Origin: Rhizomucor pusillus
Taxonomy: Eukaryota; Mucoromycota; Mucoromycetes; Mucorales; Lichtheimiaceae
Direction: 5' to 3'
Assembly (NCBI GenBank): GCA_900175165.2
Contig: FWWN02000129.1
Coordinates: forward strand, 1-64,000
DNA length: 64,000 nt
Shown here: one piece after another, positions 33,030 through 47,278 of the stretch
How positions within the stretch are numbered: the stretch's first letter is position 1
How the letters are laid out: each line of letters starts with the position of its first letter
Made by a program: the position numbers and the translations under genes
The notes under the pieces: generated by a model
The model's database searches: none
Told to the model about the DNA's origin: nothing
Seen by the model: the letters and a program-made list of their open reading frames with translations, nothing else

Positions 33030-36000
33030 TTACAAAACAAAACGGGGTAATTCATAGAATGGACTGAGCGGTGTAGCTTCGTAAAGCTCACTAGCATACA
33101 GCAACGATTCTTTAGCCTGCTGCAGATTTCCTTGCTGCTTGTATATACTTCCGAGCAAGTACCTAAAATGGTTGAGTGAGTGCGAAGGCTTTGGGAATGC
33201 TCTCTTAGATAATTTACTTACCAGGCCTCAGCGTTATCCCAACCACGACCTTTGGTGACGCGTTCCAGGTATCCTTCTGCAACTTCAAACTCTTGCATTG
33301 TTATGAATGCGGACGATAATGATACAAGAGCTTTCGCGTGATCAGGATCCAAGGTAAGCGCCTTTTTGAATGCATCGAGACCCATATCCCACAATTCTTG
33401 CTGCTCCTGAAATTTGGATGCTTTAATGCAAAGCTCGCCGAGTTGGTACCACACATCTGCATCCATCGGGCCAAGCTGCTCAGCTTCAAGAATAGCGTAG
33501 CATGCTTCTTGGAAACGCTGCGCACGGATAAAACTACTTGTAGCTTGGAGCCAGAGCTTGATCAGTAATTTTTGCCATCGATCACGACGGTATTCAATGA
33601 ACGTGCTCTCTCTGCTTGACGAGGGAGTAGCTTTTGACCGCAGCGGCGTAGAACCTTGGCTACCTTCGAAGAAGAGACTGCTGCTACTGCTGCTGCGTCG
33701 CATGCTCTCGAGAGAAAAGGAGGGTGTAAGTGAGGATGGCAGAGACCTTATAGAAGGAGATTCTGGCACATTTGCCTCTGCCGATAGGTGACCGTTCGCT
33801 TCAAATATGCGTCAGTGTTCCTGAGCCAAAATAAAGCATTTTAATCGTTCTCACCTGCTGTGCTACCGGGCATAATAGACTCTCGCTTTGGTGCACTGCT
33901 GCTGCTGGTATCGGTGGTAATAGTTGAAGCTGCCGTTTCAGAACTGGGCGTATCGACATCGTCGACTTGAAGTGGAAGTGGAGGAGGTGGAGGCAAATGT
34001 GCTTGGCTGCTGGTGCCAAACTTTTTCATGATGTTCAAGTCGATCAATGTCATGCTCTTCTTTCGAGGTTTCTTATCCTTCTTGGAGGTGCCGGAAGATA
34101 CAGAAGATTTGCGGTTGCTTCTGACCTCCTCGCTGGTACTGTTACTCATGTTGACAGAGTTGCGGTTGTCGATTTCTGCCCCAGGCAGCGGCGGTGGAGG
34201 TTCGAGATTCATTGTCGATGTACGAGGATTAGATACCGACTTTGAGCGTCCAGCGCGAGTGTTTGTTCGTAAAGTATTAGAAGACGGTATATCTGAGGAT
34301 ACTGAAGCATTGCGATATTGTTGCGGCGAAACAGAAGAACGCCGGCTATCCGCAGTGTAATCAGCTGAAGTCTGACTGCTGATGAAATCCACGCGTTCAT
34401 GAATATCCAGACCTTGTGAAATGCCAGTTTGTTTTGAAAGTTGTGCATACATTGAAAACAAGTCGCTGTACAGATTCATCACAGCCTCGGAACCTTCAAG
34501 TGCTTCGAGAAACTGGACTTGCGCGATGCGGATGTTTAGATATGCTTCGGCGCGGTTGATATACAAAGTGCTGTCTTTTTCTTTGTTCCAAGAGAGGACT
34601 GGAAGTGAGTTGAGGATGCCAGCTGGTATATCCAGGTCGCACTCGGATATTGCTGCCTGAATACTTTGAAGTCCCTGAGCCAGCTGATGTCGTCTATTGC
34701 AGGACGCCAACAATGCAAGAAGATGCCATGATTGGATATGTCGAGGGTTCAACTGAAGAGATCGTCCAATGGAAGCAGTTGCGCCGGCAATGTCTTTTGT
34801 TTCTGCTTGCTCGACAGCTAATTCATAATAAGTTTGCCAGGACACATCATCGAGCTCAATAGCTTTCTTTAGAGACGATATTGCTTCGTGGTGATGTTCT
34901 GCACGCGTCTCTGGATTTTCACCTACATTCAATCCCACGTTATAGAAATGAAACAAGAAAAAATGTTACAATATCCTTGCATACTTTGTAAGGCGTATAT
35001 GCCATAAGCAATACCGCGCATACGATGGACTTGCACCATCAGTTCCATCCACTCTTCCGCTGACGTAGCTTGATTAGGATCAATATTCTGTACAAATTCC
35101 ACCGCCAGATCTCCCAGGATAGCTGCCACTTTGCCTAATCTGCACTCTCGGGCATACAGCTGAATTCCCTTAAGCAGAACCTGCAGGACATCAATTTCGC
35201 TCTCCAGAGGCTGTTTGGGTGCTTGATGGTCGGCAGCAGCTGCTGTTGCTACTCTTCGTCGTGTTTGAAGTCTCTTTTGGATATCAAGCACTTTGCCAGC
35301 TACGTCGACATCGACATCCATTTCAGGTACTTTATCGACGTCGGCTGTGCCAACCAGCTCCATGTAGTTTCGGAATGCATATTTGGCTTCGTCAAAGTGT
35401 CCCAGTCGCAAAAGGCACAAAAACAAATGCCGAGCAATACATGGATTGTTGAAGCATTTTTCTTTGGCTTTTTGCAAAAACTACAGGGATGTTAGCATGC
35501 GACATTAATTTAACAAAATAGCTGTGTGTATACTTGCCTGCAAAACGCGGCGTATGTTGCTGATTTCACCCCAGCCAACGGCATCGTGTGCGTCTACCAT
35601 GAGGTTGGATAGTTCGAGTACATATTCACTCAATTCATGTGCTTCCAGTCGAGGACCGATAGTGGATAGCAGGTTGCGAAACAGGGCTGTCAAACACAGG
35701 AGTTCCTCGTAGGCTGAAGCCTTGTCGGATTTCTTTGCCTTTGTGCCATTGGCGGTATGTCCATTGGCTTGCACAAGATTGGAGGATATGGGCATAGGTA
35801 CGTATGTATTGTTACTGGATATTTTAGTAAGATAAATAATGTAGTGCCGAAATATGATCCAGCGCTTGTGCATTCGCCAGAATGAGGTCCAGTGAGACGT
35901 TGCCATGTGCATGTATCCACGTAAAAGCCTCAATGTTTTCGGTACAGGGGAACTAACAGTCATCTATGAGTGCTTTAGTTAATATTGCTCGTTGCAAGTA

Positions 36001-37159
36001 TTCTTTACCTCGATCGAATACGTAGCAAGATGGCTCGATATAGGCACTCTTCGATCCAGCAAGACAATGTCTCGCCTTTCTCGGCAGGATGCTTTTCGAC
36101 AACGTCCCAGGCTGCGTCGTAGGCTTCCAAAGCCGCCGGAATGTCCCCTTGCTGTTCGAAACAGATACCTAATAATTACATTTCCAGATCAGGAAAAAAT
36201 GTAAAAGAAAAAAAACGCTTGTGAATGTCGTGCTACATACCCTTAATGACGCGAGCTTGTACCAAGAGTACCATGCCGTAACCAGTGTGTACGTCTTCCA
36301 TACGCAGAGCCAGATTTTGCAACGACTCTAGTGCCTTGTCGTATCTGCCTGTTTCATAGTAAATGCGGGCGGCGAGAATCTTGCCAAACTAATTTCCCAA
36401 AGGTTACTCAAGTGTCGCACAAGGCACGGTCTTTTGTTTGCCGATGGGGAGGCCTGCGCTTTCCATAAAGCTAGAATAGCGGCAGCGGCGGCAACAGCAA
36501 AGTAGAAAGCATACCTGTGCTTGCCAACCGTCGGTTGTCTCGATTTCCTGCGACTGTGTCTTGCTCTGGATGACTTTGAGCAACTGCAAGAGGATATTCT
36601 GTGTCTGGGCGGGGTTGAGCGGTGGAGGCAGCGAGATGTGTTGGGGATCATCGTAACGGTAGAAGCTGCCATCATCAGAGATGCCAGCTGCAGTTGTTGG
36701 CGGCGTGAGAGTGATTGAAGATTTGTTGGAACCTGCCCAGAGTGATTTTCGGTTCGATTTGGTGTCGGGCGCCGCCGCCAGGGGCGACGCGTGGTTGCTG
36801 ATATTATTATGATTCTGAACTGGCTTTCCGTCCAATACATTGCTGTTGTTGAAAGACTCGAGTCTGTCGCTGCTGCGAAGCTTTTGCAATAGTAGGACGA
36901 ATTCAGCCTCAAGTTTGGCAGTTGCATCAAGCACTGGTGACAAGAAGACAACGATGATTTTGTTTTAGACTGTCCGTGCGCCGCGCTCAACCTTGTTTTT
37001 TTTCCCTCTCCCTCTTCTGTTTTGTGATTATGTACCTGATTCATCCGGATGGTATTTCTTGTACCGTCGGGCGAGTTCAGGGACGGCTGTCCATTGGCCA
37101 CGACAGCGAGCTGCATCGAGATCTGCTGCTGCTTGCAGAGATTTAGGTAGGATCTCCAT
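33030..37159 (-). CDS. YPP1: TPR scaffold of the plasma-membrane PI4-kinase complex (TTC7/Ypp1 type)
   Basis: Adaptor that helps hold PI 4-kinase (Stt4/PI4KA) at the plasma membrane with Efr3. Multi-exon minus-strand gene from an ATG at 37159 (MEILPKSLQAAADLDAAR) to a stop at 33030–33032. Exons 37159–37036, 36933–36514 and others were traced. The N-terminal segment QWTAVPELARRYKKYHP resembles the TTC7 start. TPR-like helical pairs recur, including HHEAISSLKKAIELDDVSWQ, YYELAVEQAETKDIAGATAS and GLDAFKKALTLDPDHAKAL. The end is AEAWYLLGSIYKQQGNLQQA followed by YELPRFVL. A long Ser/Pro-rich insert with a PPPPPLP run (about 33840–34330) interrupts the repeats near the C-terminus. The TTC7 assignment rests on overall layout and both termini. 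A generic TPR protein is the alternative. Confidence 0.75.
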
Positions 37160-37462
37160 CAGCTAGAAAGGAGCGGAATGGGAAAAAGAGTTGAGAGGAT
37201 GAGATGGTCATCCCGAAAAAGTAGCGCTTAACTATAAACTCGACTGTGTGCTCCCACGTGCTGTTCCTTTTTAACCTTTAAATATGTCATGGCTATTGCA
37301 ACTTTTATATCCTTTGTCTCCTCTTTCTTCCTCTATCTCCGTTCCCAACCCTTCTTGCGCATGGCCTCATTTGACTAGATGGAAAAGCGGCTAAACATAA
37401 CTATACAACTGCATTTCGCTTTGAATTGTTATATTTTTTCTTCTTCTCTCATGCCTATCTCT
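37160..37462. other. Short intergenic region
   Basis: About 300 nt containing the TTC7-type gene promoter and the ARF1 3' flank. T/C-rich stretches are the only notable composition. Confidence 0.4.
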
Positions 37463-39894
<2,432 letters not shown>

Positions 39895-40896
39895 ATGGAG
39901 CCGATCAGCGAGACAATGACGACGACTCAAGTTCCTGGAATTGTCAAGGTGCTTGGATCAATCCTATCAAGACCGAGTCAGCAAGTGCAAGATTACGCAG
40001 CGCACCAGTTTCGCATACTCCAAAGGAATGACGCCAAACGGCTTGCACTGCATAGAGATCGATCATCGCCCTTTTGCATGTCGGCAGCCGAGAGTCGAGA
40101 AGGAGACGAACGAAATCGATATAGCAACATTATACCCTTTGATTACAATAGAATTAAACTGAAAGGAGGCGTTTGCGACTACATTAATGCAAGCATGATC
40201 GAAGCACCGTATGATATTCCACGCAAGTACATCGCCACGCAGGGGCCGTTGCAAAATACGATAGGAGACTTTTGGCGTATGGTTGTAGAACAGAACACTA
40301 GAGTGATTGTGTGCCTGAGTCCAGAAATGGAGAATAATCGAGAGAAATGCGCCCGGTATTGGCCTGTGGGCTCAGAAGAGAAAGAAATCGATAACTGCAG
40401 CGTTGTCGTACAAAATGTCGCACCCGAGGAGACCAACATGGACGCCGATTGCATTGTGCGCAGAATCAAAGTGACTATCCGGCTCGACAGCGACGATGAT
40501 GATAAGCAGCAGTCTGGATTAACGTCGACTGTCGTGACACAGCTCCAGTTTCTTGGATGGGCAGATTTCAGCGTGCCGCAGACGACCCACGAAGTCATTG
40601 CATTATCAAGACTAGCAGATCAGATTCAACCCCCGGATGCTGGACCGATGGTCGTGCACTGCAGCGCTGGATGTGGTCGCACGGGGACATTCTGCGTGGT
40701 TAACAGCGGCTCGGAGTGGATGCGCAGAATGATGCGATCACCCGAGAATCATCAGCAAAAAATCGACCCCGTGTTTGCGCTCGTCGACGCCTTTCGGGAG
40801 CAACGGACAACGATGGTGCAGGCATCGAGCCAGTACCTGTTCTGTTACAAAGCCTTGTTGGATGTATTTCAACAGGAGTTCGGTACATATCCATAG
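39895..40896 (+). CDS. Classical protein tyrosine phosphatase with WAD loop
   Basis: Intronless 333-residue gene. A single PTP domain occupies nearly the whole protein. Visible are the phosphotyrosine-loop region RNRYSNIIPFDYNRI, DYINASMIEAPYDIPRKYIATQGPL, the TIGDFWRMV helix, CARYWPVG, the P-loop VHCSAGCGRTGTF with catalytic Cys and Arg, and the Q-loop-like QRTTMVQASSQYLF. The general-acid loop reads GWADFSVP where the family standard is WPD: Asp is kept and Pro is replaced by Ala. An acidic run DSDDDD sits in a surface insert. Fungal relatives act on MAP kinases, but the substrate here is not evident. Activity is expected, possibly with altered loop dynamics. Confidence 0.92.
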   Translation: MEPISETMTTTQVPGIVKVLGSILSRPSQQVQDYAAHQFRILQRNDAKRLALHRDRSSPFCMSAAESREGDERNRYSNIIPFDYNRIKLKGGVCDYINASMIEAPYDIPRKYIATQGPLQNTIGDFWRMVVEQNTRVIVCLSPEMENNREKCARYWPVGSEEKEIDNCSVVVQNVAPEETNMDADCIVRRIKVTIRLDSDDDDKQQSGLTSTVVTQLQFLGWADFSVPQTTHEVIALSRLADQIQPPDAGPMVVHCSAGCGRTGTFCVVNSGSEWMRRMMRSPENHQQKIDPVFALVDAFREQRTTMVQASSQYLFCYKALLDVFQQEFGTYP

Positions 40897-42424
40897 AAGT
40901 AACATATATATATCTTGCCAAAACGAGCATGCTATTTCAATCAAGTTCCTGGAAAAGAATGTATCACGTGGAAGAAGAGAAGAGAAGAAGGAAGTAGCGT
41001 ATATATCAGGTATGGATTTGCCATGTGTTGCCCAAGCAATCCAAGCCGCTTCTCTGCATAATACCTTGGTACAATGGGGTTAGGGAAAAAGGGGGAGAGG
41101 AGGGATCCAGAGATATGGTTCTAGACAGAAGCATGTGCATCATCATCAATGTCTCCTAATAACGAGCACAACATATGACAGATGGGACATTTGCGGAGTG
41201 AGTGAGCGAGTGTTTTAATAAGTACATGAATGAGGACTAGGTAGTACGCGCTTATTGTTGCGTGCACGGAAGCGTGCTAATTGCAGCAGGTTGACATGAA
41301 AATAGCTGCATTTAATAATCAAGAACACAGACAAATGTGCTGTGTTCGGATATTTTTGTAGGACAAGTATCTGTCGCTTGCACATCGTATACACGCTATT
41401 TACCTTGCTGTTCTTTCTTCTCCCTGAACCCACGGCATGAACATGTCTCTCCCCCAAAGTTCATAGTCCCCGTTTCTGGCAACCCGTGCTGTATTCAGGG
41501 TGCGAAAAAATGTGTCCCTTATCGTATTGTCAACCGCATCGAGGCATGGTCCGTGAGGCTGCCTGTTACAAGCTCATCACATACAAACACAAACATATCG
41601 ATCGTTTCTGTTGTTATGTTTGGATTCATCGAGAAATGTTAAAAGAGTCTGAGTTGATCGGAGACAGGCAGGATCGGAAAATAATGATTGCTAATTGCTG
41701 AGACGGTGGATTGATGGGCGTGTGTGTGAGTGCATGCTTGTGTGAGCGTCTTGTGTGACGATGTAGATACGGATAACGGAAGGCACGCTTCATCGCTTGA
41801 AATGGCATGAAGTGAAAATTTGATGCGGAGGAATAACAAAAGAGGTCGGGAGGATGGGGATTTTGGGGGGACAGGCACGACAGCAACAGCAACAGCAACA
41901 GCGTTGTTGGGAAATGCTGTGTACACCACAGCAAATGCCTAGTATGGGTTTGACGGTAGACCTTACGCGTCAGCAGTGTAACATGGAGAGAGGTTCTTGT
42001 CAGAAAATAATAATGATTGCGCTGCAGATCAATGATGGGCTTGTGCTATTTTTTTCGACCTTGATGTTGCACCAAAATAGGGAAAGAAAGGGTCCTTTGA
42101 ATGACAACGTTTATGGTGAATGATCGGCTAACGAGACGTTTTTACACGCTGTATCTCGCACTGGGACATTCCCCAGCCAGACAGGGAGGCATTCCATTTG
42201 CTTTCCCATTCCATTGTGAAATCCGACGGTCTTTCCATCCAGAACAGCGTGGACTCCCCTTTTTTAATATTTCTTTTTCTCCTGGCGATCTCTCCCAATT
42301 CTTTGTCAGTTGCTTTTAAATACCACACCGTTTTTACCCTTCTCTCTTCCTTTCCTTCAAACGAATTTAATCCTGCTTCTTCTTCCTATCTTTCTTTTAA
42401 TTCACATCTATCTTAATCCGTAAT
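40897..42424. other. Intergenic, kinase 1 promoter region
   Basis: 1.5 kb. A CAG/CAA trinucleotide run (41876–41902) and a GTGTGT/GTGAG-rich stretch (41718–41755) occur. The last 120 nt before the kinase ATG are strongly C/T-rich (CTTTCTTTT-type), a typical fungal leader. Frames such as 41854–42123 contain the repeat-encoded Gln run and no domain. Confidence 0.45.
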
Positions 42425-43648
42425 ATGTCAACAACCCCTATCCAGCTCTACGGTCCTTCCACCGTCCCCAAGAGCTCTCTAGCTCCTATCTCTATTCAGA
42501 ACATCAAGTCGCCAATGCCACCCTCTCCGCCCACAACCCCACAGCCGAAACTCACTCTCGCTGCTCGATCGCTTATGCACCATCGACTCTGCCCCGAGTT
42601 TCTCGGCAAATACATTCTCGGCGAAGAACTTGGAAGCGGTGGATTCGGCTTCGTTGTATCTGCAACTGAGCGCCGTACTGGTATCGAGCGCGCTGTCAAG
42701 TTCATCTTTCGTCACAAAGTTCCTGCCCATGCCTGGGTGCGTGACCCAGAACTCGGCCCAGTACCCATGGAGGTCTACGTATTGAAACACGTACGTCACG
42801 AAAACGTTGTCAACTTTGTCGACTTTTATCAGGATGAATCCTTTATCTATCTCGTAATGGAACTCCACGGCACCCAATGGTCCGCTAATGCCAACACCCC
42901 TAACATCAACAACACATCTTCTTACTCTTCATCCACCGACGCTCCACGATCGCCTGCACTTTCAGAAACATCCGATGACTCGTCTGTCTCCTCGTCTCCC
43001 GGCACCCCAATTGAAGAGTACCCACCTACCAGATTGTATGCCCGACGAACTTCCTGCGATCTATTCGAATGCATTGAACGACATCACAACTTTGAAGAGT
43101 CTCTTGCAAAGTATATTTTCCGCCAAATCGTCAACTGCGTTGCTTACCTGGATAATCTCGGCATCTGCCATCGCGATATCAAAGATGAGAATATTGTGAT
43201 CGATGATAAATATCATGTAAGCATCGATGTGCATTGTTTTGTTGGACATCACATAAGATATCTAATACATTTGATCTCTCAGGTCAAACTGATTGATTTT
43301 GGTTCAGCTGTGATCCTGCCACGCCACTATGGACAAAATAAACCATGCTACTTTGGCAAGTTCTACGGTACAGTCTCGTTTGCTTCCCCTGAGATCCTGC
43401 TGTGCAAGCCCTACCGCGCGGAACCTGCAGAAATCTGGGCACTGGGTGTCCTGCTCTACACGATCCTCTTTGGAGAAGTACCATTCACGCATCCAAGCAT
43501 GGCTATCGCCGGTCGTTTCGCCACGCCCAAGATCAAGGTCTCTTCCAAGTGCATGCATTTGCTATCTTGCATGCTCGAGCGCAACCCAGATAAGCGACCA
43601 ACTATCCAGATGATCAGAACTCACCCGTGGCTCGCGTCCGACTTGTAA
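42425..43648 (+). CDS. Ser/Thr protein kinase 1, CAMK/PAS-kinase-like catalytic domain
   Basis: Two exons, 42425–43216 and 43283–43648 (385 residues). All kinase landmarks are present: Gly loop LGSGGFGFV, ATP lysine in RAVKFIF, helix-C Glu in PMEVYVLKHV, CHRDIKDEN, LIDFGSA, and SPE in place of APE (FASPEILL). EIWALGVLLYTILFGEVPF follows. The segment VMELHGTQW plus SCDLFECIE is shared with PAS-kinase/CAMK-like fungal kinases. A Ser-rich insert of about 50 residues lies between the hinge and DLFECIE. The short Pro-rich N-tail holds no other domain. The 66-nt intron just before KLIDFG is in frame and stop-free. Paralogous to the kinase at 50427–51627, with the intron at the same codon boundary. 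The substrate is unknown. Confidence 0.9.
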   Translation: MSTTPIQLYGPSTVPKSSLAPISIQNIKSPMPPSPPTTPQPKLTLAARSLMHHRLCPEFLGKYILGEELGSGGFGFVVSATERRTGIERAVKFIFRHKVPAHAWVRDPELGPVPMEVYVLKHVRHENVVNFVDFYQDESFIYLVMELHGTQWSANANTPNINNTSSYSSSTDAPRSPALSETSDDSSVSSSPGTPIEEYPPTRLYARRTSCDLFECIERHHNFEESLAKYIFRQIVNCVAYLDNLGICHRDIKDENIVIDDKYHVSIDVHCFVGHHIRYLIHLISQVKLIDFGSAVILPRHYGQNKPCYFGKFYGTVSFASPEILLCKPYRAEPAEIWALGVLLYTILFGEVPFTHPSMAIAGRFATPKIKVSSKCMHLLSCMLERNPDKRPTIQMIRTHPWLASDL

Positions 43649-44483
43649 TTATCTCATATCATCGGCATATCCATCTTATTCTCCATACCCCCTTCGCCAA
43701 CCCGTCTCCTCGCGCGCATCGCAACCCCTAAATTCTACCGTACATCGCATCCCATCTGCACTCAACTACACATACATTCTCACAAGCACACGCACGAACA
43801 TATACACATACATCAATTTTATGGTTGCATCCTCACGCTTTTATTCATTGCATCACGTATTCAACGCACCTTTTTCTTTTCCTATTCTACTTGCTCTTTT
43901 CTTTCTATCACTCAAGCTTTGCATGTTATTCATTTCCCCCAATACTAAGCGAAAACACCCATCCCCCCTCGATCAAAAAAGTACATTGCAACTGATATAC
44001 ACGTATTTACACTCACTTATTCCTCTTCACGCGTTTACGACTGTGTTGAGGAAGAGAGTACTTATGATTACTATTTTTATTCCCTCCCCATTTTAATCTG
44101 GTCCCCTTATTTCCTCACTTCTTACCCCCCAAAAAATCCCGTGCCCTCCACATTTTACTCCCATGGTCTTGTTATTGTTCTTTTTCCCTTTACTATAATA
44201 GTACACTAGCTGTGCTTCAAAAAATGTTCTCAAGACGTATATGCAAGGAAAAGATACACACGTAATTCCCTTTATTACTCTTCATTGCGCAAAAAACCTG
44301 TTTATAATAATATTAATGTGCATTTCTACACCATATAACCTTTGTATAATTTTGGCATAACAAGGTCTTTTTATCATAAGTCGAATATTGAACACAAGTG
44401 CGTAAATAACAAACAGTCGTCTGATCCTTAACTTGGCACAAACTCAAGCTGATGAATATACACTTGCAGGTTCCTTAGATTAT
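43649..44483. other. Kinase 1 3' flank
   Basis: About 830 nt, unusually C/T- and AC-rich at 43680–44170, then AT-rich. No gene recognised. Confidence 0.4.
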
Positions 44484-44672
44484 ATGCGGAGGTCAAGGCG
44501 GGCACTGGACGCCCTGCCATATTGGGTGTCAGACAATGTTTGCACTGTCAATAAAACACGTTACCCAATGCCAGTTTGGGCCTTCCAGATGGAGAGGATG
44601 GTTCAGAATGCATTGAGACGACATTTGATGGTAGACAAAGCAAAGAAAGCTTCGCAGTTATCCAAAGTATGA
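44484..44672 (+). other. Orphan protein-like fragment
   Basis: A frame open from 44433 to a TGA at 44672, with its first ATG at 44484, encodes a peptide with a convincing protein composition: RRSRRALDALPYWVSDNV, then YPMPVWAFQMERMVQNALRR. An AG acceptor-like TTGCAG precedes it at 44464–44469. It could be a stranded exon or a mobile-element remnant. No family was recognised and no partner exon was found. Confidence 0.25.
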
Positions 44673-44844
44673 TATCCTTTATCTTTAGCTAAGCCCTAAT
44701 TTGACTGTTTACCAAATCGGGTGCTTGACCCGCACGCATGCACGCTCCAAAGCGCGATTGGTTTTTCATGCAGCAGGAACGGAGTGGGCACCGCTCGCTC
44801 TCGGTTATCTTAAGTGTGGCACTTGACTATACGTGTATGTGAAT

Positions 44845-47278
44845 ATGCAAGCACCGTACCCTGTACCGGAGGAACAAAAAGGAGCAGGAGGACAGTTACC
44901 TGCCAGTCAGTTTGCAAACCTTTCGATCAACAGTAGTGGCGAGGAACGAGTGGTTTGTGGACCATTGCTCCGTTACATTGGCATTGACTATGCGCGCCGC
45001 ATCTATCGAGGATCCTGCCTCGTTGTTTCCAATCATCGTCGCGCGCCGCCGTTCGAGATTGAACTGTGCTCTGTCGACGACTCTCAGCAGCAGCAGCCAG
45101 TAAAGATGCATGTGCAGGGCGAACTCTTGGATGTCTTTCGTCACGAGTATCATTTTTGGCGGTACGATATACAGCTGCCGTTGGAGCAGCATGCGCAAAA
45201 GGCGCATTACACCGTTGCCGGCCAAACGTTTGATTTCTACCTGCCATCCTTTTGGGAGAACATGCGCTTCATGTTTTATTCATGCAACGGCTTTTCGGAT
45301 ATACCTCAGGAGACCAAGGCAAAATTTGGCGACAAGGATGCACCGCTTTGGCAGGATGTGCTAGATCGTCATCAAGTGATGCCGTTCCATGTACTGCTTG
45401 GAGGCGGCGACCAGCTTTATCAGGATAGGGTTATCAAGGAAGATTTCATGAAGCCCTGGTTGGACGAAAAGGATCCGAAAAAGAGACTCGCTATGCAGTT
45501 AACCACAGAAATGAAGCAAGGCTTTGAACATTTCTACTTTTGGAACTATGTCCAGAATTTTGGGTATGTTGCTTCGGTGGTACCATGTATTGCTGCTAGT
45601 AGATCTTTACAGTAAAGTTCGTTTCAGATTTGATGATAACCCATGGGTGGCCCGTGCGTTTGCTTCGATACCATCTGTCAATATGTGGGACGATCATGTG
45701 AGTAGCTGATATAGTCATGATAGCCCAATTGATATTCATCCCAGTTACCAAGACTAACTTTACTCCCCACTTGGATGTAAAAGGATATCATTGACGGTTA
45801 CGGAAGCTATCCGGCCGATATGCAAAGTGCAGACTGCTTTAAAGGTAAATAGGACGTGAAAAACATGTCGCCAGGATGGAAAGCAAGATTATTTAACACA
45901 CACGGCAAACATAAAGTGCTCTTTGCCAACGCATGTCGGTTTTACTATCTCTTTCAACATCACACGACCATGACGCAAGCGTCGTCTCACGGCATGATTC
46001 CTGGAGCGCTACCTACTTGCAATCACATTGTTACTACACTCGGCGCAGGCATCGGTCTCGTTGCGCTCGACTGTCGTGGGGAAAGAACAAAGTACGACAT
46101 TTGTCGGCCAAAATCTTACGAGGTCGTGTTTAGCGCCATCTACCAGAGCCTCCCTCCAACCGTCAGGCATCTATTGATTATCACCGGTGTCCCATTGATA
46201 TACCCGAGGCTGTCCTTGTTTGAAAGCGCCATGGAAGGTGCTTCCACGTTCAATCTTGCCACGATAGCCGGAAAGACTGGTGCGTTAGGTGAAGTCGTGA
46301 GCAGTTCTCTCAACAAATGGAATGGCGATCCAGAGCTTCTGGATGATATGAATGACCGTATGTATAACATCAATGCATATTATCGCCGTATACCAGTAAA
46401 CCTCACAAATTCGCTGCTGCGTAGATTGGACTGCGGGCAACCACGAAGTCGAAAGAAAGCGGTTCATTGAGCGTCTGCAACTATTTGCGCGTGAAAAATC
46501 CATCCGAGTTTCATTCCTTGGAGGCGATGTATGTGCGGCTTCGCAAAGCTATATTACGTAAATATTTGACCGTATAACTGGATGATAGGTGCATGCATGT
46601 GGAAGCGGGCGCCTGTACAGTAAAGACCAAAGGCAAAAGGAAGAAGGCGACCCATACTTGATGATACAGATAATCTCTTCAGCGATCGTGAATGTGTAAG
46701 TCATGATATCTTTTCTTTTTCTTTGCAAAGCATTTTCTTATCCATTTTCATTAGCCCACCTCCGCAAGCACTCTTGACGATCTTGGACCAGAATTCTTCC
46801 TACATCACTTTCAATCCAAATGTTGAAGAAAAGATGTATAAGCTATTTGACAAGTCACCCAACGGCAACGCGGTAACGTATACCATGCAACATATTTAGC
46901 ATTCTGAAGCAAAAAAGTTGATATCTAACTTCTTCACAGAGGCAAAACAAGAAGCTTATGGGCAGACGCAATTACTGCGCTGGATACTACGATGAAAGCA
47001 CAGGCAAGATGAATTTCTGGATCCAGGTTGAGAAAGTTGTTGGTCAAAAGGGTACGGTGGGATACCTCGTGGCCGTGCCCAGACTTGTGTTCGGCCAGGC
47101 AGGTCTTCGTCTGTCACATATGGACAAACGCCAGGCCTTGCAGCAATGGGCGCAACAACCGTCGCCTCAGCAATACCACCACCATCACCAGCATCATCAG
47201 CATCACATTGGAGGTTTTGTTATACCTCCATCCGTGGCGCACCCTTTTCACCACCATCAAGGAGATGATAATACGTAA
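44845..47278 (+). CDS. PhoD-like phosphatase-domain protein
   Basis: Eight exons (44845–45563, 45628–45697, 45784–45844, 45917–46357, 46425–46528, 46589–46695, 46755–46872, 46940–47278) sum to 652 residues. The fold family is the fungal PhoD-like metallophosphatase group. Candidate metal-ligand segments are GGGDQLYQDRV, MWDDHDIIDGYGSYP, the TAGNHEVERK region before RFIERLQLF, and FLGGDVHACGSGRL. Other conserved parts are LDCRGERTK and GVPLIYPRLS. The tail contains a His-rich run (about 47175–47215). Fungal members are poorly characterised; a phosphoesterase activity is inferred. Exon 1 could start earlier through a non-ATG frame, but 44845 is the first ATG. A decayed copy of the last exon lies at 49950–50160. 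Confidence 0.85.
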
